A DNA stretch of 64,000 nt from Chlorobiota bacterium (GTDB lineage Bacteria > Bacteroidota > Ignavibacteria > Kapaibacteriales > UBA961). Location of the stretch: the NCBI GenBank assembly GCA_014191195.1, contig BJGZ01000001.1:248001-312000 (forward strand), in the 5' to 3' direction. The translations under genes and the position numbers were made by a program. This document shows positions 28,701-36,649 of the stretch, piece by piece. Positions within the stretch are counted from its first letter, which is position 1; each line of letters begins with the position of its first letter. Below the pieces are notes generated by a model, which ran no database searches, was not told where the DNA came from, and worked only from the letters and a program-made list of their open reading frames with translations.

Positions 28701-31584
28701 TCAAAATAATTACAGTGCTACAGGTATTTTAGAAAATACATTGCAACCATCTGTAAGCGAGAATACAAAAGTATTTGGTAATCTAGTGTTCGGATTAAGC
28801 AGAGGTATTAACTTCAACGGTTCAAAAGTATTTAATACAGCTGTTCATAGAGTTGGTATTCAATTGACAACTGACCGTCAAACAGGACAAGCCTTTAGTC
28901 AAAATCTTGGTAATGCTTGGTCATTAACTCAATCATATTTAACTCAAGGCTCTTCATTTACTACACCTCGTACATCATTTAATCCAGCAAAGAATGCTAG
29001 ATCATATTTTACACGTGGTGATGTAGTTGCTAATAATACTGTATTAATACAAGACGACTCATTATCAACTAGATGGGGTGCTGCAATAGGTATTGCAGTA
29101 CAGAACTCATTTAATGCAGTAATGACAAACAATGCTGTTGCTGTTACTCAGCCTAAGGATGTAAATTCTATATCCTATGGTTTTCCATATACTGCATATT
29201 TCTACCAAGGTTTATTACCTAAGTTTAATGGTGGTTTATCATCAAATAGAAATGTTGCATGGACATCACAACCTACCGGTTTCCCAACATCTACATGGAC
29301 AAAGCAAGGTTCATTTATGCGCTTTGTAGAAATCGATACATTAAGTCAGGTATTACTACCAAGTTGCCAAGATGAATTTAATACAAGAGATCAATGGTAT
29401 AATTGGACTGGACAAGATATGAACAGTTTTGAAGCTAACTTTGTTGCTTCATCTACTGACTCATTATTGTTAATAGGTCAATATCCTGTTGTTTCAATGC
29501 GTCAAAAGAGTACAGTGGGAAGTATCATTAATAATGTGGGTGCAAGATTATCATATGTAACTCAAGATATTGATGGTCAACCACGTGGTACTGCACAAAA
29601 TCCATATGACATTGGTGCAGATGAATTTGATGGTATTCCTTATGTAAACGATGTCGAAGTTTTAACTTTAACAGCTCCACGTGCATATAAGAGTGGTACA
29701 TGTACCTATGGTGGTCCATTCTCTGACGTAGAATATGTAACAGCTGATACATCTAGTGTTCCTGTAATGGTAAGATTAAGAAATAATAGTACATTATCTC
29801 AAACTATTAGTCTTACAGGTACTTATGCTATGGAAACAGCCGCTACTAGTGGAAATGCAGTAGGTACTTATGGTGTACCTTTAACAATTAATACTATAAC
29901 AGTTATAATTGGTGCTGGAGAAACAAGAGATGTTAAACTAGGTGAAGTTTCAGTTCAAACTTTAAGTACACTTGGTACAGCTTACACTTCTCCTACATGG
30001 ATGCAATCAGCAGTTGATGCAACTATGCGTCCAAATGTTACTCCTAGATATGAGTTTACTGCAAGTTTCGTAAATGGTTATCAAGATGAAAATAATTCTA
30101 ATAACTCATTTGCTTCACAAGCTAGATTCTATGTACGTCAGTCAAATGTATCTAAATTCATGATATCTGTATTGAATAGTGGTTTTGATCATAAAAATAC
30201 ATTACCTACTGCTCCAAATTATGCAAATAATGCAGTAGGCCGTATGAATACAGACAGCTTAAGAACAGCACTAGATAGTTTAGGCTTCTTTAGTGATCCT
30301 ACTAAATTAGTTCCTAATGATAAGCGCGTATATCGTTATGACATTCTTGATCGTACAGGTTGGGAAGCACGTTCATTCGATTATACACCATATAAAATGT
30401 TATTATGGTCTGAAGATAATACTTTATTAATAAGAACAGAAAGAGATCAAATAAGAGCTTATTTAGCTTCTGGTTCAAGTACATTGAAGAAGAATTTGAT
30501 TATTTCAACACAAAATGTTGTAACCAATCATGTTGGCTTAAATGCAACTAATGATGAATTCTTTGTAAATAATCAGCTTAGATCAAGTGTAGTTCGTAAT
30601 GGTGCAGCTATTGTAACAACCCCAGTTGCAGCAGGATATACTCCTGCAGTAGTTGCTCTTGGTCAATCATTTATCGATGGAGTATTTGTTCAACGTGGTT
30701 TAAGTGAATTAATCAAAACAACTGGTTTTGTTAATGGTACTTATACAGATCCAGCTCCACGTCCATCTTTAATGAGAATCTTTACTAATGCTCAATCACA
30801 AGGTTTAGCAAGAGTTGCATTCCGTTATAGATCAACTGATGCAGGAATAGCAGATACAGCAATGGGTGTTGCTACTACTTCTACAAATTGGAATGTTATC
30901 AATTATGGTATCGATTGGAGACACTTTGCTAAGTCTGGACAACGTACAGGTTTAGAAAGAGTTCTAAGAGGATCATTTGATTATATTCAATTTAATGCTG
31001 GTAAAGTTACACCAGTTGAATTAGTAGAATTTGATGCTCGCAAGATTGGAAAATCAGTTTCTATTGATTGGTCAACAGCAAGTGAATCAAATAGTGCATG
31101 GTATGAAGTTGAAAAAGCTGAGAAAGTAGCTGGTAATATTGAATTTGAAAGAATTGAAACAGTACCTGCCGCTGGAAACAGTACTTCACGTCGTGATTAT
31201 AACACAGTCGATATGAATGTACGTAATGGATCTTCTTATATCTATCGTTTACGCATGGTTGATAGAGATGGTTCTTTCAAATACAGTGATGAAGTTGCTG
31301 TAGTTATTGGTGATGTTAATAGCAATCTATCTATAAGTGAAAGTCGTCCAAATCCAGTTTCTGGAGTTGCGAGCTTTGACTATTCAGTACAAAATAGCGG
31401 TTTAGTTACTGTTGTACTTACTGATATGATGGGTCGCGAAATATCAACAATATTCAGCGGTAACATAAATGCTGGAACTCATACATTAGAAGTATCAAGT
31501 TCAGATTTAGCATCTGGTGTATATCAAATCATCGTTAAATCTGGTGATAGTTTTGCAACTCGTTCTATACAAGTTGTTAAATAA
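25780..31584 (+). CDS. Giant T9SS-exported surface protein with GEVED and beta-helix regions
   Basis: The chosen start is ATG 25780, 7 bases after CGGAG and at the head of a signal peptide (MNRMKRYFLSIGVALACML ... ANA). Upstream in-frame codons from 25699 give a non-signal-like sequence. The 1934-residue product has a GEVED domain early (AIWADWNGNGVFETSERF, then GEGESEDYNIQIL), beta-rich repeats, a central right-handed beta-helix-like region (INIMNNLIEN-type turns, about 700-1100), an alpha/beta segment near 1490-1720, an SWS-like module (VELVEFDARKIGKSVSIDWSTASE), and a type-A T9SS signal ending SIQVVK. It is expected to be a released or cell-attached adhesin or surface fibre. Confidence 0.88.
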   Translation: MNRMKRYFLSIGVALACMLTIFGFSPKANAQYCIPTNPSGCLYADYIQSFSFANIANNNSGCNNQTNGYQYYNALTANTLAGSTYNYSFTITPSYPEGVAIWADWNGNGVFETSERFYASAATLAAGTVVSGTVTVPANATPGTWRLRIRCGYATAGINIDPCTNTATGEGESEDYNIQILSGSITNSWPGGTNFPNISASGIVLEVGYVFDGSSNMFPKPSLLVDRINVPGYSQNVTYTILAENVANIDQNTEMYAMRDPNNLTSKIITIPQGPGAYTYTAQAASGPMARIIPTNDGTFTTVGFPGGTYKVVATHDLLFGTTVVASQTWTKVFNLAVNRDIAVSSIESPLPSRRQSYLGSVPIRARYMNVGLETISRYRAYYEIRDSRNGSLIKMDSLERSTDQGGGLDTAGLKTASIDEVQFPSFAVAIPDSFCIVVKAKLLETKTNQFAVDQQTANDRMPSTDCAYKFRMWYLNDFEAKSLQNPGSALLYAGRPIKPLAIIANNGLNADGIPVQMTATLNGTVIATQTITVEVPTGSYNVAPAIFDEFTPPQPGNLEICIQTVAPGDQFAPNDKQCYTFTINDRMNGNYTVGTVPKSGIENFGTIDAAVNALYSRGIRGPVNFYLTDANYQVGDVTNTGAPALDLTSTILGSGSSAPIRFTPDSTSVGLLRGGVTIQLRSGNGIGVLFGQSLTPSNPNAVYRQFPSKANANSAGYITFDGGAQKSFRFRLYTGSNRKAVFYMGQRTNNISIMNNLIENDPNTPETEYWSAVPLISIDQSNLLFAKDSIGSGATLFTFSAGIAQRNIPPADEFGSNRAGLDTVIVENNITYRGNKQNKIVNNEITGFGIGVLSLGIGTLKERNKLVRYYNTGTEIIGNRISKVGRTGIFIGNEDGAKVSKNKVYGVLGYYRRTTVTGTSTFIIESNGIEIGCATDTTSTNQGYNNINTEISYNEVNDVASYFISRGINVNQSQNNYSATGILENTLQPSVSENTKVFGNLVFGLSRGINFNGSKVFNTAVHRVGIQLTTDRQTGQAFSQNLGNAWSLTQSYLTQGSSFTTPRTSFNPAKNARSYFTRGDVVANNTVLIQDDSLSTRWGAAIGIAVQNSFNAVMTNNAVAVTQPKDVNSISYGFPYTAYFYQGLLPKFNGGLSSNRNVAWTSQPTGFPTSTWTKQGSFMRFVEIDTLSQVLLPSCQDEFNTRDQWYNWTGQDMNSFEANFVASSTDSLLLIGQYPVVSMRQKSTVGSIINNVGARLSYVTQDIDGQPRGTAQNPYDIGADEFDGIPYVNDVEVLTLTAPRAYKSGTCTYGGPFSDVEYVTADTSSVPVMVRLRNNSTLSQTISLTGTYAMETAATSGNAVGTYGVPLTINTITVIIGAGETRDVKLGEVSVQTLSTLGTAYTSPTWMQSAVDATMRPNVTPRYEFTASFVNGYQDENNSNNSFASQARFYVRQSNVSKFMISVLNSGFDHKNTLPTAPNYANNAVGRMNTDSLRTALDSLGFFSDPTKLVPNDKRVYRYDILDRTGWEARSFDYTPYKMLLWSEDNTLLIRTERDQIRAYLASGSSTLKKNLIISTQNVVTNHVGLNATNDEFFVNNQLRSSVVRNGAAIVTTPVAAGYTPAVVALGQSFIDGVFVQRGLSELIKTTGFVNGTYTDPAPRPSLMRIFTNAQSQGLARVAFRYRSTDAGIADTAMGVATTSTNWNVINYGIDWRHFAKSGQRTGLERVLRGSFDYIQFNAGKVTPVELVEFDARKIGKSVSIDWSTASESNSAWYEVEKAEKVAGNIEFERIETVPAAGNSTSRRDYNTVDMNVRNGSSYIYRLRMVDRDGSFKYSDEVAVVIGDVNSNLSISESRPNPVSGVASFDYSVQNSGLVTVVLTDMMGREISTIFSGNINAGTHTLEVSSSDLASGVYQIIVKSGDSFATRSIQVVK

Positions 31585-31606
31585 TATATATCACTATTAA
31601 ATATAA

Positions 31607-31640
31607 GGCCCCTCAGAGTAATTTGAGGGGTCTTTTTTTT
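31607..31640 (+). terminator. Intrinsic terminator after the giant surface protein
   Basis: CCCCTCA (31609-31615) pairs with TGAGGGG (31624-31630), extended by a G-T pair, and is followed by eight T. Confidence 0.9.
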
Positions 31641-31662
31641 GGATAATTATTTAGAGCACACA

Positions 31663-32325
31663 ATGCAATTATATTTAGATTCCGCAAATATGAAAGAAAT
31701 TGAAATTATAAACAGTTATGGTTTTATTAATGGAATCACAACAAATCCTTCTTTATTAGCTAAGGAAGATCCATCTCTTTCTATTAAAGATCTAATTGTT
31801 TCTATTTATAAAACTATAGGTGGACATGTTTCTGTAGAAGTAAATTCAACAGATACTGCAGGAATGCTTAAAGAGGCTGAAGAAATACTTTCTTGGTTCC
31901 CAGAAGCAACAATTAAAATTCCAATGATTCCTAATGGACTCGCAGCAGTAAAAGAATTGTCTAAACAAGATATTCCAACAAATGTTACTTTAATATTTAC
32001 TGCTATGCAAGCACTGGCTGCTAATAATGCTGGTGCAAGTTATGTAAGTGTATTTGTAGGTAGACTTGATGATATTGGTACTGATGGCATGATAGCAGTT
32101 AAAGATACTTGTGAGATATGGGATAGACATGGTTTAGAATCACAAATAATAGCAGCTTCGATTAGGCATCCTATTCACATTCTAGATTGTGCCAAAGCAG
32201 GTGCTGATATTGCTACAGTACCTTATAAAGTATTATCACAAATATTACATCATTCTTTAACTGATTCTGGATTAGCTTCTTTTATAAGTGATCATAAAAA
32301 AATGTTAGCTGCAAAAGAACAATAA
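31663..32325 (+). CDS. tal: Transaldolase, small TalC/FSA-type
   Basis: The ATG at 31663 gives the standard start MQLYLDSANMKEI; an upstream TTG at 31639 is inside the terminator region. The 220-residue TIM barrel carries ITTNPSLLAKE (24-34), the Schiff-base lysine K85 (TIKIPMI) and NVTLIFTAMQA. At position 131, where E. coli fructose-6-phosphate aldolase has Tyr, this protein has Phe (VSVFVGRLDDIG). Transaldolases have Phe there, so transfer of dihydroxyacetone units in the pentose phosphate pathway is predicted rather than aldolase activity. It is first in a compact run with two downstream genes. Confidence 0.93.
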   Translation: MQLYLDSANMKEIEIINSYGFINGITTNPSLLAKEDPSLSIKDLIVSIYKTIGGHVSVEVNSTDTAGMLKEAEEILSWFPEATIKIPMIPNGLAAVKELSKQDIPTNVTLIFTAMQALAANNAGASYVSVFVGRLDDIGTDGMIAVKDTCEIWDRHGLESQIIAASIRHPIHILDCAKAGADIATVPYKVLSQILHHSLTDSGLASFISDHKKMLAAKEQ

Positions 32326-32336
32326 GAATACTTCAT

Positions 32337-32834
32337 ATGAATAATAAAATTCTTGTCAGAATTGTTTTACTATTTAGTTCATTTATTGTGTTAGCTTCTT
32401 CCATAGGAAGTAAGTCACTTAGTTATGTATTAGAAGATCAATATGGTAATGAACATAGATCAGTTAATAATAATGGGAAAAGACAGTTACTATTTCTTGC
32501 AGATCGATCTGGTAGTGAATTTACATCAAATTGGACAAAAGTATTGGAACCTTTATATAGAAATACTATTGAATTCGTTGCATTAGCGGATGTAAGTTCA
32601 GTGCCTGGATTTCTGAAAGGATTTATTAAAGGAAAGTTTAAAGATGCATATTCCAATCCAATATTAATGGATTGGGATGGTAAACTGTTTGAATATTATA
32701 ATTGTCCAGAAGGAATACCCACTATTCTGTTTGTTGATAATAAAGGTATTATTCGATATAAGATATCAGGTAAAGGAACTAATTCAGAATTGCAAATGCT
32801 TAATGAAGTTATAAACCAATATTTATCCAAGTAA
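32337..32834 (+). CDS. Exported thioredoxin-fold protein without CxxC
   Basis: The 165-residue protein has a hydrophobic export signal (residues 5-24) and a thioredoxin-like fold: LLFLADRSGSEFTSNW, FVALADVSSVPGFLKGF, and PTILFVDNKGIIRYKISGKG, the usual cis-Pro and beta-hairpin region. The redox cysteines are absent, since the active-site turn is DRSGSEF. It resembles the YtfJ-like group of redoxin relatives with unknown function. It lies 11 bases after transaldolase and 7 bases before paaD. A scaffold or binding role is more likely than disulfide exchange. Confidence 0.7.
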   Translation: MNNKILVRIVLLFSSFIVLASSIGSKSLSYVLEDQYGNEHRSVNNNGKRQLLFLADRSGSEFTSNWTKVLEPLYRNTIEFVALADVSSVPGFLKGFIKGKFKDAYSNPILMDWDGKLFEYYNCPEGIPTILFVDNKGIIRYKISGKGTNSELQMLNEVINQYLSK

Positions 32835-32841
32835 AGTTATA

Positions 32842-33312
32842 ATGAATAAATCGCAAATATTATCAATGTTAGAGTCAGTTACAGACCCTGAAATCCCATC
32901 TGTATCAATAATAGATTTAGGTATTATAACTTCAGTAGAGTGTACAGATGAGATAATAGTTACAATGACACCTACATTTGTTGGATGTCCTGCTATTGAT
33001 GTAATGAAATCAGACATAGAAAAAACATTGTCAATATTAGATCAAAAAGTAACTGTACTTGTTAACTTTGATGAACCTTGGAACTCGAATAGAATATCTG
33101 AAAAAGGAAAAATAGCATTAAAGAAATTTGGTTTAGCCCCTCCACCAGAATATACAACTGTATTAGATTTAGATATCTTATATAATGTTGCTTGTCCTTA
33201 TTGTAACAGTAAAGATACAAATTTGAGAAATCCATTTGGTCCTACATTGTGTAGGTCAATACATTATTGCAATAAATGTATGCAAGCTTTTGAACAGTTC
33301 AAGCCAGTGTAA
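32842..33312 (+). CDS. paaD: PaaD-like protein (MIP18/DUF59 domain plus zinc-binding C-terminus)
   Basis: The 156-residue protein has an N-terminal MIP18/DUF59 domain (VTDPEIPSVSIIDLGII, 13-29; conserved C49 in VGCPAIDV) and a C-terminal zinc ribbon with C118/C121 and C143/C146 around FGPTLCRSIHY. This two-part layout is characteristic of PaaD, which is needed for maturation of the phenylacetyl-CoA epoxidase PaaABCE. None of paaA, B, C or E is in the window, but a paaG-like gene is 6.4 kb away. Alternatively it is a general Fe-S cluster assembly factor. It is last in the transaldolase run. Confidence 0.87.
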   Translation: MNKSQILSMLESVTDPEIPSVSIIDLGIITSVECTDEIIVTMTPTFVGCPAIDVMKSDIEKTLSILDQKVTVLVNFDEPWNSNRISEKGKIALKKFGLAPPPEYTTVLDLDILYNVACPYCNSKDTNLRNPFGPTLCRSIHYCNKCMQAFEQFKPV

Positions 33313-33346
33313 AAAAAAAGGAGTTCAAAATGAACTCCTTTTTTTT
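33311..33346. terminator. Bidirectional terminator between convergent genes
   Basis: AAGGAGTTCA-AAA-TGAACTCCTT is a perfect 10-bp stem flanked by an A-run and a T-run. It serves paaD on the plus strand and the membrane-protein gene on the minus strand. Confidence 0.92.
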
Positions 33347-33375
33347 ATATGTACTTTTTAGGGACTACAGTTTAA

Positions 33376-34788
33376 TTATTTAGACTTACCTTGACTAATA
33401 ATTCCGCTGCCAATTGCTTTTAAAACTATATCGCCAATTTCTTTAGCCAGTTCGCCACGAATATTCTTTTCATCAGAAAGGTATTCACCAACAGCTTGAC
33501 TAACTTTTTGCTTAATCATTTCTGAATTACCATCTACTAAAGCAACAGCAACTTTGTGCATATCTTTAGAAACATCTTCAAGTGTATCTAATTGATTACG
33601 ATTAGCGTCTTCCATTTTCTTAAGCATCCGATCCATACGTTCTTCTTCTTCTGTATAAAGCAAAGTGAAAGCCATCAGTGCAAGCATGGCTCCTTCCAAG
33701 AAGATAGCTCCCAAAATTAAAGAAGGACGTGTTGAAGGAATAAATTTAAGACCACGAATACCGATAATGATAATCAAGATAGCAGCACCAAAGTATGCAA
33801 GGCCGGTAACATTGTTTGCATAATGTTCTGTGAAATGGTGAGACATATACAATCTTAAACCTTTCATAAATGAAAAATTATTCTTTTCCCATTCTTGAGC
33901 TCTCATAGTATCTGAAATTTCTTTTACTACAAAGTCAGAGAAAAATTCTTGCATACGTAAGAAAATCAAATCATTTCTGAAATCAACTACATCTGTATTA
34001 TCATCAAAAACACTACTAAACCGAACATTATTATTACCGTGGGAATCATTTGATTCAGTAGTTCTATCCCAAATCTTTTTAAATGCAAGTTCAACTTTGC
34101 GCCTTTCATCAACTTCCAAATCAGCTAATTGATTATCAGGTAAAGCAAGAATCTCAACTATATCATCAGAAAATCCAGTTTGTAATCTGATTTTAGATTT
34201 TGTATGATGAATTTCACGTCTAACTTTAAGGGCCATATAGCCAATTGCAGGAGGCATAACTAGTGTTATTAATAAAGATCCTGCGAATCCCACAACAAAA
34301 GCTAGAATTGTAAAGCCTAGGGCAGGTTCAATAATAATTGGATATTCACCAAGTTTAGGAGCTTTTAAAATCCACTCACTTTCCAACTTAGAGTACCCAT
34401 CTAATTCTTCAGTCCTTGTAGCATTTGACAAATCAAAGATATATTCAGTATTGATGACACCTTTTAACGGTTTCCCTGCATTTTCTTGAAACTTTCCAGC
34501 TTCCGGACCTGCTTCGGAAATAACTCCTTCAACATTAATTAAAGCAATATCCTTTAATTTCTCTTTTGCTTTTTCATCTACACTGTTATATTCAGACAAA
34601 GGAATAATTTTAGTAACTCCGTCTGGTCTAAAAAGGAAAACAACAGCTCCTCGTACCATTGATGGTATAACAAAAGTATAAAAGCTGACAGCAATGACTA
34701 CAAAAAGACCGATCATAATTAAATAATGAACTTTTGTCTCTTTATTATCATGATGTCCGCCACTTTTTTTATTGTCTGACATGGTCAA
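33376..34788 (-). CDS. Membrane protein of unknown function
   Basis: I do not recognise a family. The 470 residues show an N-terminal membrane helix (about 23-47), an extracytoplasmic region of about 105 residues (48-155), a long or double hydrophobic segment (157-192), a charged cytosolic region of about 130 residues, a helical pair (about 325-345 and 352-375), and a C-terminal coiled-coil-like tail (EEEERMDRMLKKMEDANRNQLDTLEDVSKDMHKVAVAL). Two ATGs (34788, 34782) are usable. The gene is isolated between a terminator and a long structured gap. The tail suggests oligomerisation or a scaffolding role, which is inference only. Confidence 0.75.
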   Translation of the reverse strand: MTMSDNKKSGGHHDNKETKVHYLIMIGLFVVIAVSFYTFVIPSMVRGAVVFLFRPDGVTKIIPLSEYNSVDEKAKEKLKDIALINVEGVISEAGPEAGKFQENAGKPLKGVINTEYIFDLSNATRTEELDGYSKLESEWILKAPKLGEYPIIIEPALGFTILAFVVGFAGSLLITLVMPPAIGYMALKVRREIHHTKSKIRLQTGFSDDIVEILALPDNQLADLEVDERRKVELAFKKIWDRTTESNDSHGNNNVRFSSVFDDNTDVVDFRNDLIFLRMQEFFSDFVVKEISDTMRAQEWEKNNFSFMKGLRLYMSHHFTEHYANNVTGLAYFGAAILIIIIGIRGLKFIPSTRPSLILGAIFLEGAMLALMAFTLLYTEEEERMDRMLKKMEDANRNQLDTLEDVSKDMHKVAVALVDGNSEMIKQKVSQAVGEYLSDEKNIRGELAKEIGDIVLKAIGSGIISQGKSK

Positions 34789-34917
34789 GACTCCATAAAA
34801 ATATTATAATAACTATTTATATCTTACTAATTATTTCTTATTGATTAATCTAATGCAAATTACTAGTAATGAATCTAAATATCAAATGATTACACAATTA
34901 CATAGCATTAGTTTCAT

Positions 34918-34948
34918 TTTGATACTTGTTCCATGATAAGCACTTTTG
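34918..34948 (+). promoter_or_regulatory. Promoter with TTTG-N19-CACTTTTG
   Basis: TTTG at 34918-34921 and CACTTTTG at 34941-34948 are exactly 19 bases apart. The second element differs from TAnnTTTG only at its first base. This is the best two-part Bacteroidota-type promoter I find on the plus strand. It points into an unannotated gap. Confidence 0.45.
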
Positions 34949-34954
34949 TAATTT

Positions 34955-35130
34955 GTATATATGAGAAGTAAAACACTTGTCGCCAGCTCAAATCTACTCC
35001 AACATGGAACAATCAGAGGTAATTCATTCGAATCTTACCTAGCACTTAGACGCGCACTTATTGCATTTCTAATTCATATATCAGACCAGCAACATGTAAA
35101 CCTTTACTACATGTGAAAAGAATTGATATT
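34955..35130 (+). other. Unexplained structured transcript or 51-codon ORF before the lysine transaminase gene
   Basis: Within a 474-base gap (34789-35262), the stretch just downstream of a good promoter is richer in G+C than its flanks. It contains AGGTAA-TTC ... GAA-TC-TTACCT (about 35017-35041) and ACATGTA-N9-TACATGT (about 35091-35114) hairpins. An ATG at 34961 opens 51 codons ending with TGA at 35114-35116, whose translation (MRSKTLVASSN ...) matches nothing I know and has no ribosome site. It may be a small RNA or leader for the transaminase. The rest of the gap (34789-34917 and 35131-35262) is plain A+T-rich spacer. Confidence 0.4.
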
Positions 35131-35262
35131 ATGTTCAAACTGTACATTAATACTCAATAATCGTACCGAATTTGAATCAGTAGAAAAAAATAAAAATGAT
35201 ATAGTCTGATATTATTAAGACAATAAATCAGCTTATCACCTTACACATTTAAGACAATACTT

Positions 35263-36609
35263 ATGAATATAAAAAAAATAGATTATTCACCCAAATATGT
35301 AGTTGAAGCTGATGCAGTTCTTCACGAACTGGGTAAATATATGTTAGCAGATGGTTTTGAAATTGTATATGATATATGTAAAAGTCATGGAGTATATTTA
35401 CATGATGCTATAACAGGCAAAGACTATTTAGATTTCTTTACATGTTTTGCATCAAATCCTATTGGATTAAATCATCCAAAAATGACTGACCCAGCGTTTA
35501 TTGAATATTTAGGAAAGATATCAGTAAATAAACCATCTAATTCTGACTTATACTCTGAAGCTATGGCATCATTTGTTAAAACATTCTTTGCGATAGCCGT
35601 TCCTGATTACTTTATACATAGTTTTTATGTAGAAGGTGGTGCTCTTGCAATAGAAAATGCATTAAAGGTAGCATTTGACTGGAAAGTAAAGAAGAACTTT
35701 AGCAAAGGTTATACTATTGAGAAGGGACATAAGATATTGCATTTCAACCAGGCATTTCATGGTAGATCTGGTTATACAATGTCTTTAACAAATACAGATC
35801 CAAATAAGACTGCATTATATCCAAAATTTGATTGGCCAAGGGTGTCTAATCCTTATATCGTATTTCCAATTCAGAAGAATTTGGAAGATCTTATCGAAAG
35901 AGAAAATAAATCTATTAGAGAAATAAAGCAGGCATTTATTAATAATCCCGATGATATTGCTGCTATTATAATAGAGCCTATACAAGGAGAAGGAGGAGAC
36001 AATCATTTTCGACCAGAGTTTTTGCAACAATTGCGTGAAATAGCAAACGAAGAAGATGCATTATTAATATTTGATGAAGTTCAAACTGGTGTTGGCCTTA
36101 CAGGAACGATGTGGGCTCATGAGCAATTAGGAGTTAAACCAGATATTCTTGCGTTTGGAAAGAAAATGCAAGTGTGTGGAATTTTAGCAACTAATCGAGT
36201 AGATGAAGTGCCAGACAATGTATTTAGGGTTTCAAGCAGAATTAATTCTACATGGGGTGGAAGCCTAACAGATATGGTACGTGCTACAAGATATTTAGAG
36301 ATAATTCAAGAAGATAATATCTTAGATAATGTTAAGAATACTGGAAATGCTTTGCAATCTCTATTGCATGAATTGCAACAAGAGTTCCCGATGATTATTT
36401 CTAATTGTAGAGGTCGTGGTTTATTTAGTGCATTTGATTTTCCAGATGTACAAACAAGAAAAAAATGCCTTCATAACTGTTTAGATAGAGGGTTGATTAT
36501 TTTGGCATGCGGAGAAAAATCTGTTCGATTCAGGCCAGCTTTAACATTGCAGATTAAAGAACTTGAAGAAGGTATGAATATAATTAGAGATTCAATTATC
36601 TCGTCATAA
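35263..36609 (+). CDS. lat: L-lysine 6-transaminase
   Basis: The 448-residue class III aminotransferase matches the LAT group closely from its N-terminus (LHELGKYMLADGFEIVYD). The PLP lysine is K300 in AFGKKMQVCG, the same number as in Mycobacterium tuberculosis LAT. D271 (FDEVQTGVG) contacts the pyridine nitrogen, and HFNQAFHGRSGYT (160-172) is the substrate/PLP segment. It moves the epsilon-amino group of lysine to 2-oxoglutarate, giving 2-aminoadipate semialdehyde for lysine degradation. It is monocistronic with its own terminator and a long, possibly regulatory leader. Confidence 0.93.
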   Translation: MNIKKIDYSPKYVVEADAVLHELGKYMLADGFEIVYDICKSHGVYLHDAITGKDYLDFFTCFASNPIGLNHPKMTDPAFIEYLGKISVNKPSNSDLYSEAMASFVKTFFAIAVPDYFIHSFYVEGGALAIENALKVAFDWKVKKNFSKGYTIEKGHKILHFNQAFHGRSGYTMSLTNTDPNKTALYPKFDWPRVSNPYIVFPIQKNLEDLIERENKSIREIKQAFINNPDDIAAIIIEPIQGEGGDNHFRPEFLQQLREIANEEDALLIFDEVQTGVGLTGTMWAHEQLGVKPDILAFGKKMQVCGILATNRVDEVPDNVFRVSSRINSTWGGSLTDMVRATRYLEIIQEDNILDNVKNTGNALQSLLHELQQEFPMIISNCRGRGLFSAFDFPDVQTRKKCLHNCLDRGLIILACGEKSVRFRPALTLQIKELEEGMNIIRDSIISS

Positions 36610-36610
36610 T

Positions 36611-36642
36611 AAAAAAAGCCGCATCATTGATGCGGCTTTTTT
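36611..36642. terminator. Bidirectional terminator after lat
   Basis: AAGCCGCATCA and TGATGCGGCTT pair around one base (36616-36638), with an A-run before and a T-run after. It serves lat and the convergent rseP. Confidence 0.92.
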
Positions 36643-36649
36643 GTTAGCT

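Noticed and set aside
29528-29752. Histidine-rich 74-codon reading frame on the minus strand
   Set aside because: It is the antisense shadow of the giant surface protein gene, which has intact frame and codon use throughout; the histidines arise from reverse-complemented repeats.
31639-31662. Upstream TTG start for transaldolase
   Set aside because: It lies directly at the T-run of the preceding terminator and adds eight residues not found in the family; ATG 31663 gives the canonical start.
34789-35262. Lysine riboswitch in front of the lysine 6-transaminase gene
   Set aside because: I could not find the conserved core blocks of the lysine aptamer or a five-way junction; the hairpins seen are too simple.
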